Position numbers and translations under genes: made by a program
The notes under the pieces: generated by a model
Told to the model about the DNA's origin: nothing
Seen by the model: only the letters and a program-made list of their open reading frames with translations
Databases searched by the model: none
Shown here: piece after piece, positions 17,942 to 28,246 of the stretch
Numbering within the stretch: position 1 is the first letter of the stretch
How the letters are laid out: the number at the start of each line of letters is the position of its first letter
From: Candidatus Hadarchaeum sp.
GTDB lineage: Archaea > Hadarchaeota > Hadarchaeia > Hadarchaeales > Hadarchaeaceae
Direction of reading: 5' to 3'
Assembly (NCBI GenBank): GCA_020725055.1
Contig: DYFS01000005.1
Span: 1-42,424 of the forward strand
Length of the DNA: 42,424 bases

Positions 17942-18187
17942 TTAAATCGGTACCGAGCGGGGCAACCGTCTCCTCAATTCGTTTACGAGAATTTGCCCAT
18001 CCGTTTTATGCGTCGGGTCTGTTTCGGCCGAGAGAACTTGTTTGAATTTTTCGATGAAAGTTTTGACGTCCGGACTCCCGCTCGACACCTTCTCCACTAG
18101 GGCCTGGAGCTCCTGGGGGTAGACGAAGTACGGCATAGCGGATGAAAACGAGTCCCAAATCAGCTTCGCTTCGTCTTCCCGCATCAA
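17942..18187 (-). CDS. Hypothetical protein, 81 aa
   Basis: Compact ORF in an operon-like position; no recognised family. Confidence 0.5.
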   Translation of the reverse strand: MMREDEAKLIWDSFSSAMPYFVYPQELQALVEKVSSGSPDVKTFIEKFKQVLSAETDPTHKTDGQILVNELRRRLPRSVPI

Positions 18188-18192
18188 AGCAC

Positions 18193-18702
18193 CTAAGGGT
18201 TTAGGAGGGTCTCTTTGATGGTGCCCATCACCATCGTCGTTTGAACGCTTTTGATCGGGTCGAGCGAGCTAATCCGCTCGTTCACGAACCTCTTAAGGTC
18301 GTCTATGCCACGGGCCCGCACTTTTGCCAGCAAAGCGTGCCTGCCCGTCGTTTGATGGAGCTCGCAAACTTCACGGTAGCGCGAAAGCGCTTTGGATATC
18401 TCGCTTATGCTCCGCGGGCCGACCTCGATGTTCACAAATGCTAAAACCCTGCAATCGAATTTTTGCGGGTCGATGACTGCGGTGTACCCCTTTATCACGC
18501 CGGTTTTTTCGAGATGCATCATGCGCCTCCGAACACCAGAGGTACTGAGCCCAACCTCGCGACCCATCTCGCTGAGGGAGACCCGCGCATTCGTGTTCAG
18601 CATCTTCAAAAGCCGCATATCGGTGCTGTCCAAAACCCCGCCCCCCGGTTCGGCCTCCACTATGGTTTGAACGCTCACTCTATTTAATTTTTGTGTGCTC
18701 AA
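18193..18702 (-). CDS. Lrp/AsnC family transcriptional regulator
   Basis: LLKMLNTNARVSLSEMGREVGLSTSGVRRRMMHLEKTGVIKGYTAVIDPQK plus RAM-like C-terminus. Confidence 0.92.
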   Translation of the reverse strand: MSTQKLNRVSVQTIVEAEPGGGVLDSTDMRLLKMLNTNARVSLSEMGREVGLSTSGVRRRMMHLEKTGVIKGYTAVIDPQKFDCRVLAFVNIEVGPRSISEISKALSRYREVCELHQTTGRHALLAKVRARGIDDLKRFVNERISSLDPIKSVQTTMVMGTIKETLLNP

Positions 18703-18731
18703 TTTTTGACATTTTGCTCGTGCGCGAGGAG

Positions 18732-19967
18732 CTAACAGATGGGGATTTTTCCCTCCGCTAGGTCTGTGCAGAATTTGTCGATGCGCTCGAGCTCTGAGTC
18801 CACTATTTCTGCTATCTGCCCCCGGACGCTCTCGATGGTTGTTCCAGGCCTCGTGATGACGCGAGCAGCTGCAATCGCCGGCTCATCGATCGGCTTTCCT
18901 ATCTGACTCACCAACCAAACGTAGACTTCATCTAACCCGGGCACCCGTTTGTAAATCTCGCCTGCAATCCGGTGGGTGAGTAGGTTGTAGATTTTGCCCA
19001 CGTGGCTCACTGGATTTTTGCCCGCTGCGGCCTCAGAACCAACGTGGCGGTTCAGCGGGATGACGCCGTTTGGTCGGTTGCCCCTGCCGACTTGGCCGGA
19101 GTCCGCCCCATCCGCACTCGTTCCGAGCACCGTCAGGTAAACGCCACCGATGCCACGCCCGCGCGTATCGAGGGTATTGAAATCCAGCTTGATTTTTTTG
19201 AGATCGGTGATCTCCTCGACAAAGGCCCGTAACCGCTCCAAAATCTCGGCCTTCTTTCTGAAGTAGTCATCCTCATTTTTCACGAACCTGTCGACGAACG
19301 CCATGCCGACGGTCAGGTAAAGCTCGTCGTTCTTCCTGAACCCCATCACCTTCACGTCTTCCCCAGACTCCGGGAACTCCCGCTTGAATTGTTTGGAGTT
19401 CAGGTACTGCTCCGTCTTGAGGATGAGCTGCTCCGTCCATGTCATGGGTGCGTAGCCGACCGCCGCCGATGTGTCGTTGGCGCTCAAGACCTTGCCCTTC
19501 CTCCTGAAAATATCGGTGAGCGCGGCCGAACCGGGTTTCAGCTCGACTTGGTAGCGCACGTGTTTCTCGGGGTCAACGAACCTGAGGTTTTCCTTCAACC
19601 ATTTTTTCGCGGCCCTGATGGCGATTTCTTCGACGGGCACGCTTACCCCCTCCACCTCGCTCGTCGCTCGATCGCCAAAAATTAGGAGCATCGGTTGCTT
19701 CACCTCGCCCCCACCGAACCTCACCTCAACCTTGCCGGCGACGAGCAGTGATTTGTCCGCGTTGTGGTGCATTATCGCCCCAAACTTTTTTAGGTATTCC
19801 CTGCTCAGCTCCACGGAAACCCGATCTAAAATCGCGTCGCATATCGAGTCGGGGTGACCGAGGCCCTTTCGCTCGACTATTTCTAGTTTTTGTTTTTCTA
19901 GGGGGATTTGCTTGAACTCTTCGACCACGATGTTTCGCTTCAACCTCAGACCTCGGGTTTTGGTCAT
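18732..19967 (-). CDS. mat: Archaeal-type S-adenosylmethionine synthetase
   Basis: ERKGLGHPDSICDAILDRVSVELS, HHNADKSLLVAGK, GTSADGADSGQVGRGNRPNGVIPLNR. Confidence 0.95.
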   Translation of the reverse strand: MTKTRGLRLKRNIVVEEFKQIPLEKQKLEIVERKGLGHPDSICDAILDRVSVELSREYLKKFGAIMHHNADKSLLVAGKVEVRFGGGEVKQPMLLIFGDRATSEVEGVSVPVEEIAIRAAKKWLKENLRFVDPEKHVRYQVELKPGSAALTDIFRRKGKVLSANDTSAAVGYAPMTWTEQLILKTEQYLNSKQFKREFPESGEDVKVMGFRKNDELYLTVGMAFVDRFVKNEDDYFRKKAEILERLRAFVEEITDLKKIKLDFNTLDTRGRGIGGVYLTVLGTSADGADSGQVGRGNRPNGVIPLNRHVGSEAAAGKNPVSHVGKIYNLLTHRIAGEIYKRVPGLDEVYVWLVSQIGKPIDEPAIAAARVITRPGTTIESVRGQIAEIVDSELERIDKFCTDLAEGKIPIC

Positions 19968-19970
19968 CGA

Positions 19971-20007
19971 GTAGTTATTTATAGGTTTCCGTCAAAAAAA
20001 TAACTAC
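19971..20007. promoter_or_regulatory. Perfect 10-bp inverted repeat GTAGTTATTT-N17-AAATAACTAC in the mat / HTH-CBS divergent promoter
   Basis: 19971-19980 and 19998-20007 are exact reverse complements; they flank TATA-like sequence between two divergent starts only 49 bp apart. Confidence 0.65.
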
Positions 20008-20016
20008 GGGGAATAA

Positions 20017-20598
20017 ATGAAAATCCTGAGGCCTTCTGAAATCCGCGCGATGCGGACGAAGCTCGGGCTGACCCAAGCGCAGCTAGCCGAACTCGCCGGC
20101 GTCACCCAAGCATACATTGCGAAAATCGAAGCGGGAGCAGCTGACCCACGAGTTTCAACACTTGAGAAAATCCTCAAGGCGCTCGAGCGGGCGACGGCGG
20201 AGAAACACATCAGTGTGGAGGAAATAATGACCTCGCCAATCGTTAGGGTCAGGCCCGGGGACAAGGTTGAAAAGGCCGTGCGGCTGATGGGATCGTACAA
20301 AATCTCACAGCTCCCGGCGCTCGACGGCGAAACTCAAGTTGGCTCAATCTCCGAGACGGCGCTGATGCGCAAGATCACCGCGGGCGAGGATATGTCCAAG
20401 TTGGTGCGGCGGAGCGTCGAGGAGGTGATGGAAAACCCATTCCCGACCGTGAGCAAGGATACCGATGTCGACACCATCTACCGCCTGCTCGAGCACAGCC
20501 CGGCTATTTTGGTCGTCGACCGCGGTCGAGCTACGGGCATCGTGACAAAGGCCGACATTCTCAAGCTCGTGAGCAGGTCAGAAAAGCCGCGGGAGTAG
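20017..20598 (+). CDS. XRE-type HTH + CBS domain-pair regulator
   Basis: EIRAMRTKLGLTQAQLAELAGVTQAYIAKIEAGAADPRVSTLEKIL followed by two CBS repeats (VEEIMTSPIVRVRPGDKVEKAVRLM..., VEEVMENPFPTVSKDTDVDTIYRLL...). Confidence 0.92.
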   Translation: MKILRPSEIRAMRTKLGLTQAQLAELAGVTQAYIAKIEAGAADPRVSTLEKILKALERATAEKHISVEEIMTSPIVRVRPGDKVEKAVRLMGSYKISQLPALDGETQVGSISETALMRKITAGEDMSKLVRRSVEEVMENPFPTVSKDTDVDTIYRLLEHSPAILVVDRGRATGIVTKADILKLVSRSEKPRE

Positions 20599-20643
20599 CG
20601 GTGGGCACTTTATAGGTGGAGACGTAGACGAAATCTGGTAGCG

Positions 20644-21363
20644 ATGCTCGGAGATCCAGCGAAAGACCGCGTCGCCAGGTGGATAGCCGGCGATATCACC
20701 CTATCTGACGAGCCCGGCAGCGCCATCAAGCGCTGGAGGGAGAAGTTCGACGTGAGCCAAACTGCGCTAGCCGAAGCGCTGAAGATCTCGCCTTCGGTCA
20801 TAAGCGACTACGAGGCTGGGCGACGCAAGTCCCCGGGGGCGACGACCACCAAGCGCATCGTCGAGGGGCTGATCAAAATAGATGAAAAAGGCGGGGGGAA
20901 AGTGACGGGAGCCTTTTCATCGATGCTGGGCGGCCAGCTCCCCCCTGACGTGCTCCTAGACATGCGCGAATTCGGGGAGCCCGTGGATGGGAAGGTGTTG
21001 TGCAAGGCGGTGGGTGGAGAAGTCGTCGCAAACAGGGATTTGCTCAACAAAAAGCTCTTTGGCTACACGGTCATCGACGGGCCCAAGGCCGTGCTCACGC
21101 TCTCCGCCGACGATTTCATGCACCTCTACGGCATGACAACCGAACGTGCGCTGGTCTTTACCGGCGTCACCACCGGTCGCTCCCCCATGATAGCCATAAA
21201 AGTCAAGGGGATAACCCCAGGCGTGGTCGTTATTCACGGTGAACTCAAGGAGGTCGACCCCCTAGGCGTTAAAATCGCCGAAATTTTGCGCGTCCCGCTC
21301 ATCGTTTCGAGACTGCCGACGGTAAAAGAGCTCATCGAAGGGCTTAGGAAGTGTGCGCCCTAG
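20644..21363 (+). CDS. HTH domain regulator upstream of the mevalonate cluster
   Basis: IKRWREKFDVSQTALAEALKISPSVISDYEAGRRKSPGATTTKRIVEGL plus conserved archaeal C-terminal domain. Confidence 0.85.
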   Translation: MLGDPAKDRVARWIAGDITLSDEPGSAIKRWREKFDVSQTALAEALKISPSVISDYEAGRRKSPGATTTKRIVEGLIKIDEKGGGKVTGAFSSMLGGQLPPDVLLDMREFGEPVDGKVLCKAVGGEVVANRDLLNKKLFGYTVIDGPKAVLTLSADDFMHLYGMTTERALVFTGVTTGRSPMIAIKVKGITPGVVVIHGELKEVDPLGVKIAEILRVPLIVSRLPTVKELIEGLRKCAP

Positions 21364-21448
21364 GTTCACCAACGGCAATTGTCGAAGGTTTTATAGACAG
21401 TCAAAAAGTTTTTATTAACCCTCCTAAAAGTTTGAGCGAGTTGGAGCG

Positions 21449-22504
21449 GTGGCCGATTTGGAAGTTGGTATCGTCGGTTACGGTGTTTACATCCCTCTAT
21501 ACCGCATCAAAGTTGAGGAGATAGCGAAGGTCTGGGGGGCGGATGCCGAGCGGATCAAGCGTGGGCTTTTCCTCGAAGAGAAATCCGTGCCCGGGCCGGA
21601 CGAGGATACTGCCACAATCGCTGTGGAGGCCGCCCGGAACGCGGTCAAACGCGCTGGAATCAACCCCCAAGACATCGGTGCGATTTACGTTGGCTCGGAA
21701 TCGCACCCCTATGCGGTCAAGCCCACCGCTACCATCGTGGCGGAGGCAATCGAAGCCACCCCCGACTTGACCGCCGCCGACTACGAGTTCGCCTGTAAGG
21801 CCGGTACGGCTGGCATCCAGACCTGTATGGGCATGGTGGGGGCCGGGATGATAAAGTACGGCATGGCGATAGGTGCAGATACTGCCCAAGGTGCCCCTGG
21901 GGACCCCCTCGAGTACACCGCCTCTGCCGGCGGGGGGGCGGTCATCGTTGGGAAAGACGGCAGCCAGTGTTTGGCAGCGATCGAGGACACCTATTCTTAT
22001 ACTACCGATACCCCCGACTTCTGGCGCCGGGAGATGCGGCCCTACCCGAAACACGGGGGGCGCTTCACCGGCAAACCCGCCTACTTCAAACACGTGCTCT
22101 CGGCTGCCCACGGTCTGCTCAGAAAACTCCAGCTCGCCCCCCAGGACTTCACATACGCCGTTTTCCACCAGCCCAATGGCAAGTTCCCGCTCCAAGCCGG
22201 GAAAGAGCTGGGCTTCACCAAAGAGCAAATCATGTCCGGGCTGCTCACGCCAAAAATTGGAAACACCTACTCCGGGGCGAGCATGATCGGGTTGGCAGCC
22301 ATCCTCGACCAAGCAAAGCCAGGTGACCGGATTCTCGTGGTTTCATTCGGTTCTGGTGCCGGAAGCGACGCCTTCAGCATCCTCGTGAGGGATGGCATCG
22401 AGGCCAAACGGGACGCCGCGCCTATGGTAGCGGACTACATTAACCTGAAGATAAACGTCGATTACGCCACCTACACCAAATTCAGACAGCTGCTGGTGAG
22501 GTAG
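21449..22504 (+). CDS. Hydroxymethylglutaryl-CoA synthase
   Basis: [58 protein letters not shown]. Confidence 0.95.
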   Translation: MADLEVGIVGYGVYIPLYRIKVEEIAKVWGADAERIKRGLFLEEKSVPGPDEDTATIAVEAARNAVKRAGINPQDIGAIYVGSESHPYAVKPTATIVAEAIEATPDLTAADYEFACKAGTAGIQTCMGMVGAGMIKYGMAIGADTAQGAPGDPLEYTASAGGGAVIVGKDGSQCLAAIEDTYSYTTDTPDFWRREMRPYPKHGGRFTGKPAYFKHVLSAAHGLLRKLQLAPQDFTYAVFHQPNGKFPLQAGKELGFTKEQIMSGLLTPKIGNTYSGASMIGLAAILDQAKPGDRILVVSFGSGAGSDAFSILVRDGIEAKRDAAPMVADYINLKINVDYATYTKFRQLLVR

Positions 22505-23668
22505 ATGCGCAAGGTCGCGGTCATTGGGGTTGGGCTGACGAAATTCGGCGAGCTATGGGACGTTTCGTTCAGGCGGATGATGCTGGAGGCCGGGGGCCGC
22601 GCAATCGAGGACGCCGGCATAGATGGCGGGCGAATTGATGCGATGTACGTTGGAAATATGTCAGCTGGGCAGTTCATCCGCCAGGAGCATATCGCCTCGC
22701 TCATCGCTGACCACGCTGGTTTGATACCAGTACCCTGCACCCGCGTGGAGGCAGCCTGCGCGTCGGGCGGCTTAGCCTTCCGCCAGGCGGTGATAGCCGT
22801 TGCCTCAGGCATCCATGACATCGTGGTTGCTGCTGGGATTGAGAAAATGACCGACGTACTTGCAGAGCAGGCCACCGAGGCCCTTGCAACTGCCGCTGAC
22901 CAGGAATGGGAGGCGTACGTTGGGGCAACCTTTCCCGGCGTCTACGCGCTGATGGCGAGGCGCCACATGTACGAGTTCGGCACCACCGAGGAGCAACTCG
23001 CGAGGGTGGCGGTGAAAAACCACCACAACGCCTGCTTCAACCCGTGTGCCCAATATCAGACGGAGATAACCGTTGAGGATGTGCTGAACTCATCCCCAGT
23101 GTGTTCGCCGCTCAGGTTGCTCGACTGCTCGCCAATCACCGATGGGGCTGCCTGTGCCATCTTGGCCCCTGCCGACCTCGCAAGGAAAATAACAGATACC
23201 CAAATCCTGGTCGCTGGGGTCGGGCAGGCGAGCGACACTATCTCACTCCACGACCGCCAAACCTTGACCGGCCTTCCTGCCACAACCAAAGCTGCTGAAA
23301 TTGCGTACAAGATGGCTGAGGTCGGCGTGCGCGACATCGACCTCGCGGAGGTGCACGACTGCTTTACCATTTCCGAAATCATGGCGATCGAGGACCTCGG
23401 CTTCTGCAAGAAAGGCGAGGGGGGCAAATTAACGGAACAGGGGGAAACAGCGATTGGTGGGTCAATACCTGTAAACACGAGCGGCGGGCTCAAGGGCAAG
23501 GGGCACCCGGTCGGCGCCACGGGCGTCGCTCAAGTTGTAGAAGTCGTACAACAGCTTCGGGGCGAGGCTGGGAAACGGCAGGTCGATGGCGCTGAGATCG
23601 GGCTCACGCACAACGTGGGTGGCTCGGGAGGAACGGTCGTCGTCCACGTGCTGAGGAGGGGGGGGTGA
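22505..23668 (+). CDS. Thiolase (acetyl-CoA C-acetyltransferase)
   Basis: [43 protein letters not shown]; abuts HMGS. Confidence 0.93.
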   Translation: MRKVAVIGVGLTKFGELWDVSFRRMMLEAGGRAIEDAGIDGGRIDAMYVGNMSAGQFIRQEHIASLIADHAGLIPVPCTRVEAACASGGLAFRQAVIAVASGIHDIVVAAGIEKMTDVLAEQATEALATAADQEWEAYVGATFPGVYALMARRHMYEFGTTEEQLARVAVKNHHNACFNPCAQYQTEITVEDVLNSSPVCSPLRLLDCSPITDGAACAILAPADLARKITDTQILVAGVGQASDTISLHDRQTLTGLPATTKAAEIAYKMAEVGVRDIDLAEVHDCFTISEIMAIEDLGFCKKGEGGKLTEQGETAIGGSIPVNTSGGLKGKGHPVGATGVAQVVEVVQQLRGEAGKRQVDGAEIGLTHNVGGSGGTVVVHVLRRGG

Positions 23669-24061
23669 ATGGGCGTCCCGCGTTTCTGGCGAGAAATCCC
23701 CAACCGCTACAACCTCATAGGTACCCGCTGTGGCACTTGTAACAAAATCTTTTTCCCACCGCGCTACATCTGCCCAAGCTGCCGACGGACAGGCAAGCTG
23801 GAGCCCTACAAGCTCGGCGGCAAAGGGAAAATCGTCTCGTACACCGTCACTTACGTCGCACCGAACGGGTTTGAGGACCAGGCGCCCTACGTGATGGCGA
23901 TAATCGAACTCGACGAGGGGCCAAAACTGACGGCGCAGGTGACGGACTGCAGCCCCGGCCAGGTAAGGATTGGCGATCGCGTCGAAATGGTCTTCAGGCG
24001 GATGGGGCAAGAGGGCGAGGATGGCCCGATATACTACGGGTACAAATTCAGATTGGCCTAA
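23669..24061 (+). CDS. DUF35 Zn-ribbon/OB-fold protein of the thiolase/HMGS complex
   Basis: RYNLIGTRCGTCNKIFFPPRYICPSC...GKIVSYTVTYVAPNGFEDQAPYVMAIIELDEG. Confidence 0.92.
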   Translation: MGVPRFWREIPNRYNLIGTRCGTCNKIFFPPRYICPSCRRTGKLEPYKLGGKGKIVSYTVTYVAPNGFEDQAPYVMAIIELDEGPKLTAQVTDCSPGQVRIGDRVEMVFRRMGQEGEDGPIYYGYKFRLA

Positions 24062-24822
24062 ATTTTCCTGACAAACGTTAGGTAACCCGTGTGCGCGATC
24101 ATCCGTGTGCTCGGTCGCGTTGCGCCTGGTTTGACCTCGAACTCTCGCACAAGGCACTCAATCGTCCGATGATTAGTAAAACGGTATTTTTGCAGCTCTA
24201 CATAAAGTCTCTGTATGTGCTCGATGCACGGGGAAAAAACAGCCAAATGACCGCCTGGTTTGAGTGCTCCATCGACATAGGCAAGCGCTCGCTCGGGCTG
24301 GGGCAGGTCGAGCGTCACCAAGTCGACATCTCTTTCGTCTATGCCTTCGTAGATATCCTTGCGCTTTACCTTGACCACATCGCTTAATCCAGCTAACGCA
24401 ATGTTCTCTTCCGCCACTTTGGCAAAATCCTCCCGCACCTCGTAACTGACAACCCTGCCGTTCGGCCTGACGAGATTCCCCAGAAATATCGCGAGTGCCC
24501 CCGAGCCGGCTCCGGCATCCACAACGGAATCACCTGGACCCACGCCTGTGTAGGCCACTATCTGCGCCGCATCTTTCGGAAGCATTATCTGGGGCATTCG
24601 GCGCATCTTTTGAAGGTAGTCCACCACACGGGGGCTCAACACGACGAATTCCCTGCCAACGTGTGATCTAATCCGGGCACCGGGTTCCGCCCCTATCAGC
24701 TCTGCCAAATCGAGGACCCCGAAATCGGTGTGGAGCTGTCTCCGCTCAGCCTTAACAAGGTACTTCCTGCCGCGCTCGTCGATGAGGATTGCTCGCTCGC
24801 CTTCTTTTATCATAGCAACCAC
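24058..24822 (-). CDS. trmI: tRNA (adenine-N1)-methyltransferase TrmI
   Basis: GPGDSVVDAGAGSGALAIFLGNLVRPNGRVVSYEVREDFAKVAEENI...VDLVTLDLPQPERAL. Confidence 0.9.
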   Translation of the reverse strand: MVAMIKEGERAILIDERGRKYLVKAERRQLHTDFGVLDLAELIGAEPGARIRSHVGREFVVLSPRVVDYLQKMRRMPQIMLPKDAAQIVAYTGVGPGDSVVDAGAGSGALAIFLGNLVRPNGRVVSYEVREDFAKVAEENIALAGLSDVVKVKRKDIYEGIDERDVDLVTLDLPQPERALAYVDGALKPGGHLAVFSPCIEHIQRLYVELQKYRFTNHRTIECLVREFEVKPGATRPSTRMIAHTGYLTFVRKI

Positions 24823-24872
24823 AGATTTTTACGTGCGCCAGCTTAAATAACGGCTCGAAGGACGGCGACAAA

Positions 24873-25757
24873 ATGGACATAACGTGGCACGCTAAGCACC
24901 TCCAAGTGCGCAAGATGGCCGCAATCCCGCTGATTCTGGCTGCCTTCTTCGCAACGGTTTTGGTCGTGCGCGGTGTGCCCATGAGCCTTGAGTTCTCAAG
25001 TGGCACGATGATAAGCTATCGGGACCTCGAGAACCGCCCAGATACAGGTGCTGTCGAGCATGTGCTTGGCGCGCTACTCAACGCGGATGTAAAGGCGGAT
25101 GCCATCCAAGACCCAACGACCATGAAGTTCGGCCTCGATATCCAAACGACGCGGGTGCTCGATGAAAATCTGAAAGATCAAACACAACGGGCGCTCGCCG
25201 CACAGTTTGGCATCCAGGGGGCGCCAGATGTCCTCCCGTTTGAGCCGGCCCTTAGCAAGGCGTACCAAATGCAGGCGGTGTGGGCAATTGTGGGCGCGCT
25301 GGTTGCGATGGCCGTCATCCTTCTCTTCGTGTTCAGGCGAAAATTATCATTGATGATGCTTCCCTGCGTCTGCCTCAACATGCTCGCCGCCCTAGGGGGA
25401 ATGGCGCTGTTCCAGGTGCAGTTCAGCTTGGCATCCTTGGCCGGCATCCTGCTGCTCATAGGTTACTCAGTCGATACGAACATCTTGCTTGGCATGCGCG
25501 TGCTCAAGCGGGTCGGCGGCGAGGTGAGGGAGCGCGTAGCGGATGCGATGAAGACCGGGTTCATGATCACCGGCACGACTATAGCCACGATGGTTGCGGT
25601 CAACCTGCTCGTGACCCATCCCCAGATCGACCAGCTCTCCGCCGCGCTTGTCTTCGGCCTCATCGCTGATCTCTTTAACACGTGGTTCCTAAACGCCGGC
25701 GTCATGATACGATACGCCGAGCGCGTGGGGAGGAAGGAGTACTATGTCGCTCTTTAA
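24873..25757 (+). CDS. secF: Protein-export membrane protein SecF
   Basis: LEFSSGTMISY; LLIGYSVDTNILLGMRVLKRVGGEVRERVADAMKTGFMITGTT. Confidence 0.92.
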   Translation: MDITWHAKHLQVRKMAAIPLILAAFFATVLVVRGVPMSLEFSSGTMISYRDLENRPDTGAVEHVLGALLNADVKADAIQDPTTMKFGLDIQTTRVLDENLKDQTQRALAAQFGIQGAPDVLPFEPALSKAYQMQAVWAIVGALVAMAVILLFVFRRKLSLMMLPCVCLNMLAALGGMALFQVQFSLASLAGILLLIGYSVDTNILLGMRVLKRVGGEVRERVADAMKTGFMITGTTIATMVAVNLLVTHPQIDQLSAALVFGLIADLFNTWFLNAGVMIRYAERVGRKEYYVAL

Positions 25758-27558
25758 GGAGAAGCGGCTGATGCTACTTGCCGTCGCCTCCCTTTTAGCG
25801 CTCGCGATAGTGTGGCAACCGTGGCGCGGGCTCAGCCCTGAGCTACGTGGCCTTACTTACGGGATAGACATCGCGGGCGGCTCGAGGGTAACCCTGAAGC
25901 TCGAGGCGTGTGAAGCCACTATTAAGATGCGCGAACCCATCAGCGGGGATCTACAGAATGTCGATCAACTCGCTTCTGCGATAGCAGACAACCTGCTCAC
26001 AAGTGTTAGGGTAATCGCGGTTGATAGGGCAAAAAATGAGGCGACGCTCGAGATAGGGCGGCCGGTGGAGAGCGGGGCACTCGCTGGCATCATCGGCGGT
26101 ATAGGTGAGGTCGTCGATGTGGAAAACAGGATAAGCTCTGAAGCGCGGGATGAGGTTGTTGACCTCCTACTAGCGCGGGTTGATCCGGCGGGCCTCCTCG
26201 GTGTCCAGGCCAGGCCGGCAGGTGCGAACCTCGTTCTATTCGAAATCCCGGCGATGGACCCGGAGAGAGCCAGGGCGCTGCTCGAGCGGCAGGGGAGGCT
26301 CGAGGCGTTCATAGAAGATACCCCGGTGCTTCGCGGCGCCGACATCGAGCGGGTTTTCCCGGTCAGGGTTTACGAAAGTAGAGGTGTCTTTAAGTACGAG
26401 GTGCCGCTGAGGATATCCCAGGAGGGGGCGGAGAGGTTCGCCGCGGCATCGAAGGGGAAGGGGGACTACCCGCTCGTGATTTACTTGGATCGCCCAGAAG
26501 ATGCCGTCCTGCTCTTTGACCGAGTCATTCTGGGAAGGCTTCAGACCGGTTACACTTACGACGACAACAGGCGGATGTTTCACGCCACCATCGACACCTA
26601 CTGGTACCACCTGCTCGTTACCTCTCTCCCGATAGACGCTGCTGAGATAACCGAGAACACGCGACAGATCTTAGAGGGGTTAAGGGTTTTGAAGAACCGC
26701 GCGATTTTACTAGGCACCGCCGCCGACTACTCCGAAAATGTCGTCGCTACCGTCAAATCACTCTTCACGGAAAATATGGTTACATTCTTCCCTAGAGCCG
26801 CAAAAGATACTGAAACGGAGTGGATCATCCGCGCTTGCGGCTTACAATCCGCGCCCGCGATAAGCCCAGAGATCGCCGGCAAGGCCGCGAGAGATGTTGA
26901 AATCACAGGTACGAGGGGGAGCTACGAGAGCGCCGAGGAGGAAGCTAAAGATTTGAGAACGATACTCTCCCAGCGCCTGCCGATTAGGGTGTCGTTCGTC
27001 GGCGCGATTTCGATTCCGGCGCGCCTCGGGGGAGAACTCGCGCTCGAGGTGAAAAAAGCCGCGCTGGCGGCGGTCATCGCGGTCGGGGTGCTTGTCTACC
27101 TGCGCTACCGGCACCCGTTGATCGTTGGGGCAATCATGCTGACGATGGGCTGCGAGATGCTCATAACGCTTGGGGCTGCGAGCGCGATCCGCCAGACGAT
27201 AGGATTAGCCGAAATCGGTGGCCTGCTCGCAGTCATAGGTACTGGGGTAGAGCACCGGCTCATCATAACCGACGAGGTTCTCCGCGGTGAAATTTCTCTG
27301 GCAAGGCCGAGGGGGGTAATGGGGCGGGTCGGGCGTGCGTTTTCCATTATATTTGCCGCCGCCGCGACGACGATAGCCGCGATGGTTGCGCTCGCGCTCG
27401 TCGGCTTCGGGGCGATGAAGGGTTTCGCCATCATCACAAGCATGGGCATCCTGATTGCCGTATTTGTGACGCGGCCAGCCTATGGCCGGATTATCAACGC
27501 GATTGTCGCAAGGCAGGCGCCGAAAGCGGAGCAAGCGGCTAGGCTGGCACAGCAATGA
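25744..27558 (+). CDS. secD: Preprotein translocase subunit SecD
   Basis: GLTYGIDIAGGSRVTLKLE; GTGVEHRLIITDEVLRG...MKGFAIITSMGILIAVFVTRPAYGRI. Confidence 0.92.
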   Translation: MSLFKEKRLMLLAVASLLALAIVWQPWRGLSPELRGLTYGIDIAGGSRVTLKLEACEATIKMREPISGDLQNVDQLASAIADNLLTSVRVIAVDRAKNEATLEIGRPVESGALAGIIGGIGEVVDVENRISSEARDEVVDLLLARVDPAGLLGVQARPAGANLVLFEIPAMDPERARALLERQGRLEAFIEDTPVLRGADIERVFPVRVYESRGVFKYEVPLRISQEGAERFAAASKGKGDYPLVIYLDRPEDAVLLFDRVILGRLQTGYTYDDNRRMFHATIDTYWYHLLVTSLPIDAAEITENTRQILEGLRVLKNRAILLGTAADYSENVVATVKSLFTENMVTFFPRAAKDTETEWIIRACGLQSAPAISPEIAGKAARDVEITGTRGSYESAEEEAKDLRTILSQRLPIRVSFVGAISIPARLGGELALEVKKAALAAVIAVGVLVYLRYRHPLIVGAIMLTMGCEMLITLGAASAIRQTIGLAEIGGLLAVIGTGVEHRLIITDEVLRGEISLARPRGVMGRVGRAFSIIFAAAATTIAAMVALALVGFGAMKGFAIITSMGILIAVFVTRPAYGRIINAIVARQAPKAEQAARLAQQ

Positions 27559-27847
27559 TACCGAGCTGCTCCAGAGCAAGCACGATGGTCGAGAGCGCAG
27601 CGAGGGTGCTGACCGCGGCAAAAAATCCGAAAAATACTTTTTTCACCCCTAGCATCTCCGCCAGCGGTTTTGACATCCGGTAAATCGGGAGCGAGCATGC
27701 CCAGTAAAACCAGAATACCACCGTGGCGGTAACGAGCATCCGGATTTTCAACAAAATCATGATAAACGCTATGAAGCCCGCAGCAATCGTGACGATTGAG
27801 AGCGGATAGAAGAGCGCCGCGAGGAGCGCTCGCTTACGGGTTTCCAT
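27539..27847 (-). CDS. Small membrane protein of unknown function
   Basis: Hydrophobic ~102-aa ORF directly downstream of the DUF61 gene. Confidence 0.6.
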   Translation of the reverse strand: METRKRALLAALFYPLSIVTIAAGFIAFIMILLKIRMLVTATVVFWFYWACSLPIYRMSKPLAEMLGVKKVFFGFFAAVSTLAALSTIVLALEQLGIIAVPA

Positions 27848-28246
27848 TCACCCCACCATGAAGAGGTACTGTGTGGTAGTGGGAAGCTTTGCGCGGAGCA
27901 CCGCGACCTCTGGGCGGTAGATTACCATTTCATCGCCTCGCGCCTCTTTTTTGAGCACGCTGCTGACCACCTCTACCTCTGGCCTACCCGCGATCTCCGC
28001 TGCCCCCCTGCCGAGCTTCGGGTTGATCACGATCAATATCGGGAGGCGCAGGCTATCCCAGTCACTCGGCGGCACGATTTCCTTCAAGAACTCGAGCTCC
28101 CCACGCTCAAACTTGTGCTTGCTGCCATCACGGGCGACGACATGCGGGGCTGGGGATGAAAGCGCTTCCTTCAGGGTGATTTGCCGCTCGGGTAGGTGGA
28201 CGTTCAGGCGCGCAAGCTCAAACTGGATGATGCGGTCGGTGCTCAT
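27848..28246 (-). CDS. DUF61/UPF0216 family protein
   Basis: ELARLNVHLPERQITLKEAL...HKFERGELEFLKEIVPPSDWDSLRLPILIVINPKLGRG. Confidence 0.87.
   Translation of the reverse strand: MSTDRIIQFELARLNVHLPERQITLKEALSSPAPHVVARDGSKHKFERGELEFLKEIVPPSDWDSLRLPILIVINPKLGRGAAEIAGRPEVEVVSSVLKKEARGDEMVIYRPEVAVLRAKLPTTTQYLFMVG

Noticed and set aside
20644-24061. HTH-HMGS-thiolase-DUF35 cluster as a novel system
   Set aside because: This is the well-known conserved archaeal mevalonate-pathway arrangement
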